Shown here: one piece after another, positions 1 through 12,160 of the stretch
Position numbering within the stretch: position 1 is the first letter of the stretch
Layout: the number at the start of each line of letters is the position of its first letter
NCBI RefSeq assembly: GCF_019175385.1
Contig: NC_083344.1
Location: 26,414,231-26,478,230 of the forward strand
Source of the DNA: Lycium barbarum
Taxonomy: Eukaryota; Streptophyta; Magnoliopsida; Solanales; Solanaceae
Reading direction: 5' to 3'
DNA length: 64,000 bases
Translations under genes and position numbers: made by a program
The notes under the pieces: model-generated
The model's database searches: none
What the model was told of the DNA's origin: nothing
Seen by the model: only the letters and a program-made list of their open reading frames with translations

Positions 1-30
1 GGTATGAGTAGACACCACTAGTGGGCGGCA
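1..30 (+). repeat. LTR fragment fused to gypsy leader
   Basis: The first 30 bases match the interior of the LTR seen near 5805-5831 and 13425-13451 (gacaccactagtgggcggca). They run straight into the leader that in element 2 begins at about 6641 (ttagatcg). The LTR end and primer site between these points, about 0.8 kb, are missing. The join looks like an illegitimate deletion with 2 bases of overlap. The rest of this LTR lies left of the window. Confidence 0.7.
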
Positions 31-97
31 TTAGATCGTGCCATTGAGCCATGTTATAAGATTTTATCTTCCCTAATTGTGCGTTATGATTTCAGCG

Positions 98-1312
98 ATG
101 CCGGTAAAGAGAAAAGCTACAGCCGCCCAGAATGGCAAGGCTACGACAGAAAGGCGGATGGAAAGGGAGACACCAACCAATATAGAAGAAGGTGAATCTC
201 ATAATGAGGCTCCATCCAATACTTCTCACACTCCGCCTATTCTAGAAGAACTGGAAGATGTTTCTGCTCCGGCTCCTATGCCTCCAGTTCCTCCACTGGG
301 TGCTTCGAGTCAACAGATGACCGACGCTATTCAGTTATTGAGTCAGTTGGTTGCCGCTCAGTCTCAACGGAAAAGCGCGGGTCCCGATAATAGAGCCACT
401 AGTGCGAGGGCTTGTGATTTTACGAGTTTAAATCCCCCAGAATTTTTTGGGTCAAAGCCGGATGAAGCCCCGCAAGGTTTTATTAATGAGATGCTGAGGA
501 CGTTGAGAATCATCCATGCCTCCAATACTGAATCTGTGGAGTTGGAATCTTATAGACTCCGGGATGTGGCAGTTCTTTGGTATACTAATTGGATATCTTC
601 AAGAAAGAAAAATGCACCTCCCACAGTTTGGCAAGAATTCGTAGATGCTTTCATCCGCCACTATTTGCCACCCGAGGTTCAAAGGGCCCGAGCTAACAGG
701 TTTCTAAATCTAAAGCAACGGAATATGAGTGCTCGGGAGTATAGCCTTCAATTTAATTCATTGCCTAGATATGCTCCGACTATAGTGGCTGGCATGGGGG
801 ATAGAGTGCATAGATTTGTGAGTGGATTAGGGCCACATTTGTTCAAGGATTGCTTGATGGCTTCGTTACAGGAGGAGATGGATATTTTTTGTATTCAGGC
901 TCACGCCCAAAATTTAAAAAAGCAGCAACAGCCCTAGAGGAGTGAGCGTGATATTGACAGAGGAAAGAGCAAGAGGGCCAGATCGGCCGGTGCTAGTAGT
1001 GAGTATAGAGGGGGTCAGCGGCAACAGTATTGCAGATATTCGAGCTAGTCCGCGATGAGTGCACCTCCTCGGTTTACGGGCAGGAGATTTGATCGCCCTA
1101 TTTATTCTGGTCCGGGTCAGAGTTCGAGAGTCTCAGGTTCTGAGTTTGGAGGCGATCCTAGCCAGCAGAGACCACCGGTGCCGCGGTATAGCCAGTGTTG
1201 TAGATTATATTTCGGTCAGTGTCACTGGGGTTCAAATGCTTGCTATGCCTGTGGTCAGGTTGGGAATATGATGCGACATTGTCCATCGATGGGTGGTAGA
1301 GTTGGGGTTTAG
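98..1312 (+). pseudogene. gag: Gypsy element 1 gag (broken)
   Basis: Capsid/nucleocapsid gene of a Ty3/gypsy chromovirus. I start it at the MPVKRKAT methionine (98), because the same start appears in elements 2 and C; an in-frame upstream ATG at 77 is less likely. A proline-rich N-terminus is followed by the retrotransposon gag domain (EFFGSKPDEAPQGFINEML, then the RHYLPPEVQRARANRF block). The frame stops at 937. The zinc knuckle reappears in the same frame at about 1238-1280 as CYACGQVG..MMRHC, but the CCHC histidine is replaced by Asn. A second stop is at 1310-1312. Both stops are also in element 2. Non-functional. Confidence 0.9.
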
Positions 1313-1440
1313 CCCACAGGATCAACAGCTGGTTCTTCCTCGTCTGTGCGCCCGATAGGGCAGACTCCCCAGGTTCTAGCAGGCCGTGGTAGGGGAAAGA
1401 GGGAGCATCCAGTTCAGGTGGTACCCAGCCCCATATTTAA

Positions 1441-4400
1441 GCTTTAGTCGGACGCCAGGATCTTGAGTCCTCCCCGGATGTGGTTACAGGTACACTATCC
1501 ATATTCTCTCATGACGTTTATGTATTCATTGATTCGGGTTCTACGTTGTCTTGTATTAATCCTTATATTGCTAGCCACATTGGGGTGAAACCCGAGCCAA
1601 TTAAACCTTTTGAGGTATCTACTCTGGTTGGTGATCCAGCAATAGCCAGATAAGTGTATAAAAATTGTATGATTGTGGTATGTGATCGTCAAACTAAAGT
1701 CGATTTGGTTGAGCTGGAAATGTTAGATTTTGATGTGATTATGGGCATGGATTGGTTGGCCTTTTGTTATGCTAATGTCGATTGCAGAATGAAAGTAGTT
1801 CGATTCCAATTCCCGGGAGAACCTGTGCTTGAATGGAAAGGTAATACAGCGTCTCCAAGAGGTAGGTTTATTTCCTACCTTAAGGCAAGGAAGATGATAG
1901 CTAAAGGCTATATTTATCATCTAGTTCGAGTTCATGACAACGAAGCAAAGCCACCGACTTTTCAATCCGTCCCAGTAGTAAATGAATTTTCGAATGTATT
2001 CCCAGATGAACTTCCAGGCCTTCCTCCGGAAAGAGAGATTAATTTTGCTATTGATGTGTTGTCGGACACCAAGTCTATATCTATTCCTCCTTACAGAATG
2101 GCTCCTAAAGAATTCAAAGAGCTAAAGGCGCAATTGAAAGATTTGCTTGAGAAAGGATTTATCATGCCCAGTTCATCACCGTGGGGAGCACCTGTCCTAT
2201 TTGTGAGAAAGAATGATGGTTTCCTACGGATGTGAATTGATTATAGGCAGCTGAACAAGGTAACGATAAAGAATAAATATCCACTTCCAAGAATTGATTA
2301 TTTGTTTGACCAATTACAGGGTGCCAAATGGTTTTCCAAAATTGATCTAAGATCGGGGTATCACTAAGTGAGAGTTAGAGAAAAATATATTCCCAAAACA
2401 ACTTTCAGAACGAGATATGTCCACTATGAATTTCGGGTGATATCATTTAGGTTGACTAATGCTCCGGCGGTGCTTATGAATCAAATGAATTATGTATTTA
2501 GGTCCTTTCTATACCTATTTGTGACCATGTTCATCGATGACGTCTGAGTATATTCTCGGTCAGAAACGAAGCATGCAGACCACTTGCGTATTGTCCTTGG
2601 AATTCTTCAGACTCGAGAATTGTATGCAAAATTTTTAAAATGTGAGTTTTGGCTAATTTCTGTGACTTTTCTAGGCCCCATTATCTCAGCTGATGGCATT
2701 CGAGTAGATTTTCAAAATATTGAGGCTGTGAAGACTTGGCCAAGGCCCACAACACCGACAGAGGTCCGTAGCTTCTTGGGATTAGTAGGCAATTATAGGA
2801 TATTTGTGGAAGGATTCTCTTCTATCTCAGCGGTATTAACGAAGCTAACATAGAAATCGGCAAAAATCCAGTGGACTGATGCTTGTGAAAGCAGTTTCCA
2901 GGAATTGAAGGACAAATTAACCTCAGCCCCAGTCCTCACACTCCCAAAAGGGCTAGATGGTTATGTTATGTATTGTGATGCCTCTGGTGTTGGGTTAGTT
3001 TGTGTGTTGATGCAACATGGTAAGGTTATTGCCTATGCTTCTTGGCAATTGCAAAAACAGGAAAGAACTATCCGACTCATGATCTTGAATTAGCGGCGGT
3101 TATTCATGCACTGAAAATGTGGAGACATTATTTTTACAGCGTACATGTCGATATTTATACAGATCACAAGAGTCTCCAATATATTTTCAAGTAGAAGGAC
3201 ATAAATCTACGACAGAGGCGATGGTTAGAATTATTACATGATTATGATGTTAGTATTTTATGCGCCCCTGGGAAGGCAAATATAGTGGTTGATGCACATA
3301 GCCGCAAATCAATGGGAAGTCTATGTGAGGTCCCTTCGGAGAAGAAAGAATTAATTCGTGAGCTGCTCCAACAATTAGCCAGCCTCGAAATTCATCTAAC
3401 TAATTCAGGCGATGCAAGAATTGGTATTCACAACCCAGCCGTTTCGTCCTTAGATATGGAGGTGGGAGAGCGCCAATATGAAGATTCCCAGTTGAGTCAC
3501 TATAGAGATACAATCCCTCAGAAAGAGAAGTCGCCATTTGAAGTTTCTACAAATGGAGTTCTTAGGTACCGAGACAGGCTATGTGTTCTGAATGTTGCTG
3601 GACTACGTCGTCGTATTCTAGAAGAAGCTCATTATTCTCGGTATTCTATTCACCCAGGAGCGACAAAGATGTATCACGATCTCAAGCGAATGTATTGGTG
3701 GGATGGAATGATGAAAGACATAGCAAAATTTGTAGCTCAATGTCCAAATTTCCAACAAGTGAAAATTGAGCATCAAAAGACAGGGGGATTATTGCAAGCG
3801 ATGGAAATTCCAGCCTGGAAATGGGAAGTGATTAACATGGATTTCATTGTAGGTTTTCCACGTTCTCGGCGAAAATATGACTCCATATGGGTGATTGTTG
3901 ACAGACTCACGAAATCAACTCATTTTCTTCCGGTTAGAACCACATATTCAGTAGAAGATAATGCAAGGTTATATCTTAAGGAGTTAGTGTGACTTCATGG
4001 TGTCCCGATATCTATTATCACAGATAAAGGAGCACAATTTACTGCTAAATTCTGGAAGTCCTTTCAATAAGATTTGGGTACTCAAGTAAGGCTTAGCATA
4101 GCATTTTATCCACAAACTGATTGACAAGCTGAACGCACCATTCAGACCTTGGAAGATATGTTGCGGGCATATGTCCTAGATTTCGAAGGTAGCCGAGATG
4201 ATCACTTGCCTCTCATTGAGTTCGCATACAACAACAACTATCACTCCAGTATTCGGATGGCCCCGTATGAGGCTCTATATGGAAAAAAGTGTAGATCCCC
4301 AATTGGGTGATTTGAAGTAGGAGAGGTACAGCACATAGGCCTAGAGTTGATTCAACAAGCAGTGGAAAAGGTCAAGGTTATCCGAGACCAATTGTTGACA

Positions 4401-4911
4401 GTTCAAAGTCGCCAGAAATCCTACGCGGACAACCGTCGACGAGACTTAGAATTCCAAGTTGATGATTGTGTATTCTTAAAAGTATCACCGATGAAAGACG
4501 TGATGAGATTTGGTAAGAAGGAAAAATTAAGTCCTCGATACATTGGACCTTATAAGATTGTCCGCAAGATAGGCCAAGTAGCTTATGAACTGGACTTACC
4601 CACAGAACTCGAATCAGTCCATCCAGTTTTCCATGTATCAATGCTCTGTAAATGTGTTGGAGATCCATCTAGAGTTATGCCGATAGATGATGTCCAGATT
4701 ACTGAGATGTGGCTTATGAAGATGTGCCCATTGCCATATTAGATAGGCAAGTGCGGAAGCTCTGAAACAAAGAGGTAGCCTCAGTTAAGGTCTTGTGGCA
4801 AAACAATTATCGAGAATCATGACTTGGGAAACATAAGAAAATATGAAGTCCAAGTATCCACAATTGTTTCCACCCCCGGAAGAGATTCAAGACGAGACAT
4901 CAGTATTATGA
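1441..4911 (+). pseudogene. pol: Gypsy element 1 pol (broken)
   Basis: Degenerate polyprotein in the order protease, reverse transcriptase, RNase H, integrase, chromodomain. The aspartic protease motif DSGST is at about 1531. RT begins near 1981; its FIDD active-site box at about 2530 is followed at once by a stop. RNase H (YCDASGVGL) is at about 2965. The integrase zinc region (HYSRYSIHPGATKMYHDL, CPNFQQ with one Cys lost) is at 3630-3760 and the first catalytic Asp (MDFIVGFPR) at about 3838. The chromodomain-like tail ends at 4911. There are many stops and frameshifts, including stops at 1651, 2235, 2365, 3192, 3989 and 4070. The domain order places it in Ty3/gypsy chromoviruses. Dead copy. 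Confidence 0.9.
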
Positions 4912-4951
4912 GGTATGTAATTCTTTGTTTTAATGCTTTTGGTCATGTGTG

Positions 4952-4961
4952 GCCATAATTC
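4952..4961 (+). other. Deletion scar at a 10-bp repeat
   Basis: The 10-mer gccataattc marks the join between the 3' untranslated part of element 1 and the interior of the LTR. In element 2 the same 10-mer occurs twice, at 11551-11560 (after pol) and 12565-12574 (inside the LTR). Element 1 has one copy and lacks the 1,014 bases between them, which include the polypurine tract and the LTR start. Confidence 0.85.
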
Positions 4962-6500
4962 TTGAGATACTATAAGTATAATCTTGTCATAAATAACATT
5001 AAGAATGTTGGAGAAACATTATATGTGGATGAATACGACGTTGGGTGAGAACCATGGTTATGGATGACTTTGAGAGGGAATTGTAAGAATTGAATAATGG
5101 CCAACTTAACAAAGTTTATTGATTACGATATTGTGGGTGTGTTATTGATGTTTTGGAGTTGTTTTATCACATGGAGGAAGTTGTAGAAACAAAGGAAATG
5201 CTGCCCAATTTTCGTTAGCTTCAGCTTAAGCTTAAGAATGTTTTCGATTATCTAATTCTACTATGAATTCTTTTGAATGTAGAATCGTGAACATTGGAGG
5301 GAAGCGTTTAATTGATAAAGTTAGCGAGAGGTAAAGGTATGTATACCTAGTCCCTTTTTTTTCTAAGGCATGATCCTTACAATCTGATTTCCTTATCTTT
5401 CCATAACTCTCTTATAATCCGAAAACTATGAGTCTATGATTGTTAAGAGCATCTTATGAATAAAGACAAGGGATGCGTTATGAATATGACAATGATGATG
5501 ATGAGTCTAAGTCTAGAGATATCAAAGCTTATGATATGATATTTTTATGAAGCTAATGATTCCTTGATGTTATTCATTGTTGCTTGCCTCACCTTATTAT
5601 CAAGGTGAGGCACGATGATTATGAGCGCTCCATAATGGAATCGAGGGTTCTCGACCTTCCGTCACCCCGATAGAGTTATAGCTTGTCCTTGAGTTTTTAC
5701 GCATGATATATGATAAGGATATGATGATGATATTACACCGTGCCTATATGGCCGGGCAGACACCGCTAAGGCAGGCGGCATATACACATGTCTAGATGGA
5801 ATGGGCAGACACCACTAGTGGGTGGCATGAGATGGTTACCCCGGACGCGAGAGGCCTGGACGCGGCCTATTGATGATCACACCGTACCTATATGGTCGGG
5901 CATCTTATATATATATATATACTTGATATGATTTTATTTACGATGTAAGTTAGCATGTATTATTCCATCTTAAGTGACATTCAACTACAGGTTGTTTCCT
6001 TACTTGATGTTTCCTTATCTTTTTGATATGTTATTATTGTTTATGCCTTATATACTCAATAAATTTCTCGTACTGACGTCCTTTCTTTTTGGACGCTGTG
6101 TTCATGCCCACTGGTAGACAGGGAGGTGGCCCAGATTCCTAGGAGCTACTCACTAGATTTACAGGAGCACTCCACTATTCCGGAGGTGTCATTTTTAATG
6201 TATTCTTTTGTATATATATATATATATATATATATGGGCATGACGGGGTCCTGTCCCGTCTTTATATCTCAGTACTCTAGTAGAGGCTCGTAGATACGGA
6301 TGTGTGGGTAGAAGTTGTCTCATGGATACATCAGAGTACATTTTTGTATATCAGGTTTTGCAGTCGTAAGGGCTTTTGTATATTTTTGCATTTCCTTGAA
6401 TTTTATATGTGTTATTGACGAGTATGGTGACTAGCGTAATGAGTTGTGCTCGGTAGTCAACTCCGGGTACCCGTCATGGCCCCCTAGTCGGGTCGTGACA
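4952..6500 (+). repeat. Truncated LTR shared by elements 1 and 2
   Basis: Matches 12565-14112 closely along its length and ends in gggtcgtgaca just before the primer site. It has lost roughly the first 850 bases of the LTR. It carries the GC-rich modules with gacaccactagtgggtggca (5810-5830), a (TA)n tract at about 6211-6235 and the second stem of the twin stem-loop at 6077-6095. The first stem is damaged by point changes. Confidence 0.88.
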
Positions 6501-6504
6501 AAAG

Positions 6505-6516
6505 TGGTATCAGAGC
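6505..6516 (+). other. Primer binding site (tRNA-iMet), element 2
   Basis: TGGTATCAGAGC lies 4 bases after the LTR end and is complementary to the 3' end of initiator tRNA-Met, the usual minus-strand primer of plant gypsy elements. Confidence 0.92.
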
Positions 6517-6577
6517 AGTTTCCTCGTAGGGTGTGTGTACGAGTTGTGTCCAGCAGAGTCTCATTTATTGGTGTGAA

Positions 6578-6597
6578 GCGCGCCACACTTATAAACA
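6578..6597 (+). promoter_or_regulatory. Conserved leader motif, element 2
   Basis: gcgcgccacacttataaaca, 61 bases after the primer site. The same motif, with small changes, lies at the equivalent place in elements B (26610), C (49683, - strand) and, weaker, A and D. Role unknown. RNA packaging or dimerisation is a guess. Confidence 0.5.
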
Positions 6598-6708
6598 ATA
6601 GGCTGCGGGGCATTTAGGAAAAATGACCATTCTTCTTCTTATTAGATCGTTCCATAGAGCCATGTTATAAGATTTTCTCTTCCCTAATTGTGCGTTATGA
6701 TTTCGGTG

Positions 6709-7913
6709 ATGCCGGTAAAGAGAAAAGCCACAGCCGCCCAGAAGGGCAAGGCTACGACAGAAAGGCTGATGGAAAGGGAGCCACCAACTAATATAGAAGA
6801 AGGTGAATCTCATAATGAAGCTCCATCCAATACCTCTCACACTCCGCCTATTCTAGAAGAACAGGAAGGTGTTTCTGCTCCAGCTTCTATGCCTCCAGTT
6901 CCTCCACCGGGTGCTTCGAGTCAACAGATGACCGAGGCTATTCAGTTATTGACTTAGTTGGTTGCCGCTCAGGCTCAACGGCAAAGTCCAGGTCCCGGTA
7001 ATCGAGCCACTAGTGCGAGAGCTCGTGATTTTACGAGTTTAAGTCCTCTAGAATTTTTTAGGTCAAAGCTGAATGAAGACCCGCAAGGTTTTATTGATGA
7101 GATGCTGAGGACGTTGAGAATCATCCATGCCTCCGATACTGAATATGTGGAGTTGGAATCTTATAGACTCCGGGATGTGGTGGTTCTTTGGTATACTAAT
7201 TGGATATCTTCAAGAAAGAAAAATGCACCTCCCCCAGTTTGGCAAGAATTCGTAGATACTTTCATCCGCCACTATTTGCCACCCGGTGTTCGAAGGGCCC
7301 GAGCTGACAGGTTTCTAAATTTAAAGCAAGGGAATATGAGTGCTCGGGAGTATAGCCTTCACTTTAATTCATTTCCTAGATATGCTCCGACTATAGTAGC
7401 TGACATAAGGGATAGAGTGCATATATTTGTGAGTGGCTTAGGGCCACATTTGTTTAAGGATTTCTTGACGGATTCATTACATGAGGGGATGGATATTTCC
7501 CGTATTCAGTATCACGCCCAAAATTTAGAAGAGCAGCAACAGCCCTAGAGGGGTGAGATTGATATTGACAGAGGACAGAGCAAGAGGGCCAGATCGGCCA
7601 GTGCTAGTAGTGAGTATATAGGGGGACAGCGGCAACTGTATTCCAGATATTCAGGCCAGTCCGGGACGAGTGCACCTCCTCGGTTTGCGGGCAGGAGATT
7701 AAATCACCCTATTTATTTTGGAGTTCGAGAGTCTCAGGTTCTGAGTTTGGAGGTGATCCTAGCCAGTGGAGACCACCGGTGCCGCAGTGTAGACAGTGTG
7801 GTAGATTATATTCCGGTCAGTGTCGTCGTGGTTCAGATGCTTGCTATGCCTGTGGTCAGGTTGTGCATATGATGCGAGATTGTCCATCGATGGGTGGTAG
7901 AGTTAGGGTTTAG
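6709..7913 (+). pseudogene. gag: Gypsy element 2 gag (broken)
   Basis: Gag of element 2, starting at the conserved MPVKRKAT methionine. A stop in place of Gln (TAG, 6955-6957) interrupts the N-terminal part. The gag core runs 6958-7548 (FFRSKLNEDPQGFIDEML, RHYLPPGVRRARADRFLNL) and stops at 7546-7548, exactly where element 1 stops. The nucleocapsid knuckle near 7840-7885 is CYACGQVVHMMRDC, with the CCHC residues intact here. The final TAG at 7911-7913 is also shared with element 1. Close in sequence to the element 1 gag but carrying its own extra damage. Confidence 0.9.
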
Positions 7914-8040
7914 CCCACAGGATCAGCAGCTCGTTCTCCTTGTCTGTGCGCCCGATAGGGCAGACTCCCCAGGTTCCAGCAATCCGTGGTAGGGGCAGAG
8001 GGGGAGCATCCAATTCAGGTGGTAACCAGCCCCGTATTTA

Positions 8041-11000
8041 TGCTTTGGCCGGACGCTAGGATCTTGAGTCCTCCCCGGATGTGGTTACATGTATACTATC
8101 CATATTCTCTCATGACGTTTATACATTGATTGATTCGGGTTCTACGTTGTCTTATATTAGTCCTTATATTGCTGGGCACATTGGGGTGCAACCCGAGCCA
8201 ATTAAACCTTTTGAGGTATCTACTCCGGTTGGTGATCCAGCAATAGCCAGATAAGTGTATCAAAATTGTATGATTGTGGTATGTGATCGTCAAACTAAAG
8301 TCGATTTGGTTGAGCTGGAAATGTTAGATTTTGATGTGATTATGGGCATGGATTGGTTGGCCTCTTGTTATGCTAATGTCGATTGCAGAATCAAAGTAGT
8401 TCGATTCCAATTCCCGGGAGAACCCGTGCTTGAATGGAAAGGTAATACAGCGTCTCCAAAAGGTAGGTTTATTTCCTCCCTTAAGGCAAGGAAGATGATA
8501 GCTAAAGGCTATATTTATCATCTAGTTCGAGTTCATGACACCGAAGCAAAGCCACCGACTTTTCAATCCGTCCCGGAAGTAATTGAATTTTCGGATGTAT
8601 TCCTAGATGAACTTCCGGACCTTCCTCCGGAAGGAGAGATTGATTTTGCTATTGATGTGTTGCCGAACACCAAGCCTATATCTATTCCTCCTTATAGAAT
8701 GGCTCCTACAGAATTAAAAGAGCTAAAGGCGCAATTGAAAGTTTGCTTGAGAAAGGATTTATCAGTCCCAGTTCATCACCGTGGGAGCACCTGTCCTATT
8801 TGTGAGAAAGAAAGATGGTTCCCTACGGATATGCATTGATTATAGGCAGCTGAACAAGGTGACGATAAATAATAAATATCCACTTCCAAGAATCGATGAT
8901 TTGTTTGACCAATTATAGGGTGCCAAATGGTTTTCCAAAATTGATCTAAGATCGGGGTATCACTAAGTGAGAGTTAGAGAAAATGATATTCCCAAAACAG
9001 CTTTCAGAATGAGATATGGCCACTATGAATTTTGGGTGATGTCATTTGGGTTGACTAACGCTCCGGCGGTGTTTAGGAATCTAATGAATAATGTATTCAA
9101 GCCCTTTTTAGACCTATTTGTGATCGTGTTCATCGATGACATCTTAGTATATTCTCGGTCAGAAATGGAGCATGCAGACCACTTGCGTATTGTCCTTGGA
9201 ATTCTTCGGACTCGAGAATTGTATGCAAAATTTTCAAAATGCGAGTTTTGGCTAAATTCTGTGACTTTTCTAGGCTATATTATCTCAGTTGATGGCATTC
9301 GAGTAGATGTTCAAAAGATTGAGGCTGTGAAGACTTGGCCAAGGCCCACAATACCGACAGAGGTCCGTAGCTTCTTGGGATTAGCAGGCTATTATAGAAG
9401 ATTTGTGGAAGGATTCTCTTCTATCTCAGCACCATTAACGTAGCTTACACAGAAATCGACAAAATTCCAGTGGACCGATGCTTGTGAACGCAGTTTCCGG
9501 GAATTGAAGGACAAATTAACATCAGCCCCAGTCTTGACACTCCCCGAAGGGCTAGATAGTTATGTTGTGTATTGTGATGCTTATGGTGTTGGGTTAGGTT
9601 TTGTGTTGATGCAGCATGGTAAAGTTATTGCCTATGCTTCCCGGCAATTGCGGAAACATGAAAAGAACTATCCGACTCATGATCTTGAATTAGCGGCGGT
9701 TATTCATGCACTGAAAATGTGGAGACATTATATATACGGCGTACATGTCGATATTTATAAAGATCACAAGTGTCTCCATTATATTTTCAAGTAGAAAGAC
9801 TTAAATCTACGACAGAGGCGATGGTCAGAATTTTTAAAGGATTATGATGTGAGTATTTTATACCACCCTGGGAAGGCAAATATAGTGGCAGATGCACTTA
9901 TCCGCAAATCAATGGGAAGTCTATGTGAGGTCCCTTCAGAGAAGAAAGAATTAATTCGTGAGATCCACTAGTTACCCAGCCTCGGAGTTCGTCTAACTGA
10001 TTCAGGCGATGCAAGAATTGGTCTTCACAACCCAGCTATTTCGTCCTTAGATATGGAGATGAGAGAGCGCCAATATGAAGATTCCCAATTGAGTCACTAT
10101 AGAGATACAATCCCACAGAAAGAGAAGTCGCCATTTGAAATTTCTACAGATGGAGTTCTTAGGTACCGAGACAGGCTATGTGTTCCGAATGTTGCTGGAC
10201 TACGTCTTCGTATTCTAGAAGAAGCTCATTATTCTCGGTATTCTATTCACCCAGGAGCGACAAAGATGTATCACTATCTTAAGCGAATGTATTGGTGGGA
10301 TGGAATGAAGAAATACATAGCAGAATTTGTAGCTCAATGTCCAAATTGCCAACAAGTGAAAATTGAGCATCAAAAGCCAGGGGGATTGTTGCAAGCGATG
10401 GAAATTCCAGCCTGCAAAATGGAAAGTGATTAAAATGGATTTCATTATAGGTTTTCCTCGTTCTTGGCAAAAATATGACTCCATATGGGTGATTGTTGAC
10501 AGACTCACGAAATCAACTCATTTTTTTCCAGTTAGAACCACATATTCAGCAGAAGATTATGCAAGGTTATATCGTAAAGAGATAGTGCGACTTCATGGTG
10601 TCCCAATATCTATTATCACATATAGAGGAGCACAATTTACTGCTAAATTCTGGAAGTCCTTTCAACAAGTTTTGGGTACTCAGGTAAGGCTTAGCACAGT
10701 GTTTTATCCACAAACTGATGGACAAGCTGAATGCACCATTCAGACCCTGGAAAATATGTTGCGGGCATATGTCCTAGATTTCGGAGGTAGCTGGGATGAT
10801 CACTTACCTCTCATTGAGTTCGCATACAACAACAGCTATCACTCTAGTGTTAGGATGGCCCCGTATGAGGCTCTATATGGAAGAAAGTGTAGATCCCCAA
10901 TTAGGTGGTTTGAAGTAGGAGAGGTATAGCTAATAGGCCCGGAGTTGATTCAACAAGCAGTGGAAAAGGTCAAGGTTATCCGAGACAAATTGTTGACAGT

Positions 11001-11510
11001 TCAAAGTCGCCAGAATTACTATGCGGACAACCATCAGCGAGACTTAGATTTCCAAGTTGATGATTAGGTATTCCTAAAAGTATCACCGATGAAATACGTG
11101 ATGCAATTTGGTAAGAAGGGAAAATTAAGTCCTCGATACATTGGACCTTATAAGATTGTCCGCAAGATAGGCCTAGTAGCTTATGAACTGGACTTACCCT
11201 AGAACTCGAATCAGTCCATCCAGTTTTCCATGTATCAATGCTCCGTAAATGTGTTGGAGATCCATCTAGAGTTATGCCGATAGATGATGTCCAGATTGCT
11301 GAGAAGTTGGCTTATGAAGAAGTGCCCATTGACATACTAGATAGGCAAGTGCGGAAGCTCAGAAACAAAGAGGTTGCCTCAGTTAAGGTCTTATGGAGAA
11401 ACAATAATCTAGAGGAAATGACTTGGGAAGCGGAAGAAAACATGAAGTCAAAGTATCCACACTTGTTTCCACCCCCGGAAGAGATTCAAAATGAGACATC
11501 AGTAGTATGA
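8041..11510 (+). pseudogene. pol: Gypsy element 2 pol (broken)
   Basis: Protease with DSGST at about 8132; RT start ([18 protein letters not shown]) at about 8610; a frameshift near 8745; RT core 8967-9443 with [11 protein letters not shown] at about 9130; RNase H 9504-9794 ([11 protein letters not shown], one Ser of the usual DAS changed to Tyr); integrase zinc domain 10200-10360 (HYSRYSIHPG, CPNCQQ); catalytic core 10363-10929 (MDFIIGF, then TYRGAQF where SDRGTQF is usual); chromodomain-like tail 11330-11510 ending in a natural-looking stop. Stops at 8252, 8965 and 9792 are shared with element 1. Cannot make an active polyprotein. Confidence 0.9.
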
Positions 11511-11677
11511 GGTATGTAATGCTTTCTTTTAATGCTTTTGGTTGTGTGTGGCCATAATTCCTTGCTATTGTGTTATAGCCCTGTGAGGCGATGTTATTGT
11601 GGGTTGCTGTGACAGGATGGTAGCGCCATATTACAGGGGACACTCTGGCGATATTTCTGTAGAATTCTCGAGAACTT

Positions 11678-11697
11678 AACATTCGAGGACGAATATT
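11678..11697 (+). promoter_or_regulatory. Hairpin before the polypurine tract, element 2
   Basis: Inverted repeat aacattcg / cgaatatt around the loop agga, one mismatch in the stem, ending 3 bases before the polypurine tract. The same structure occurs in B, A, C and F. Confidence 0.6.
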
Positions 11698-11700
11698 CTT

Positions 11701-11714
11701 AAAGGGGGGAAGAG
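11701..11714 (+). other. Polypurine tract, element 2
   Basis: aaaggggggaagag directly abuts the TGTTATACC start of the 3' LTR, the expected site for plus-strand priming. Confidence 0.9.
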
Positions 11715-12056
11715 TGTTATACCTCGAAATATTTCATGTCGTCGTATGGTAGATAGACTGATGTAGGGAAAGAAGTATATGATGTTTCTACAAGTAAGAA
11801 GTAGTACTTAACGGTTCTAATTAAGATTCCAAAGACATTTGAGGCAAGCGAAGAAAGTTCGTTGAAGAATGTCAAGCATAAGTCGTGTTTTGAAAAGGGT
11901 TTGCAAAGTACCGAGCTAATGTTGATTTAATAATGTCTTGAGGAAAATTTATAACGCTCCTTAGGTTGTTAATGAAGTGCTAAACAAGTGCTAAGAAGGT
12001 TCCATAAGGATTGGAGATCAAACGAAACGACGAGATTAACTACAGAAAAATAGAGT

Positions 12057-12160
12057 TATACGACCGCTTATACGGTCCGTATAACCCAACAAAAAAAGAG
12101 ATTTCCCTGATGGTGAAATACAGTCACTTATATGGACCGTATAAGGGTCCGTATAACTCC
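12057..12160 (+). repeat. TATACGG palindrome cluster, element 2 LTR
   Basis: Three or more copies of a near-perfect palindrome (ttatacggtccgtataa and tatatggaccgtataagg) within 100 bases, upstream of a weak TATA-like site near 12182 (agtataaga). The same kind of cluster lies in the LTRs of element C. Confidence 0.75.
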
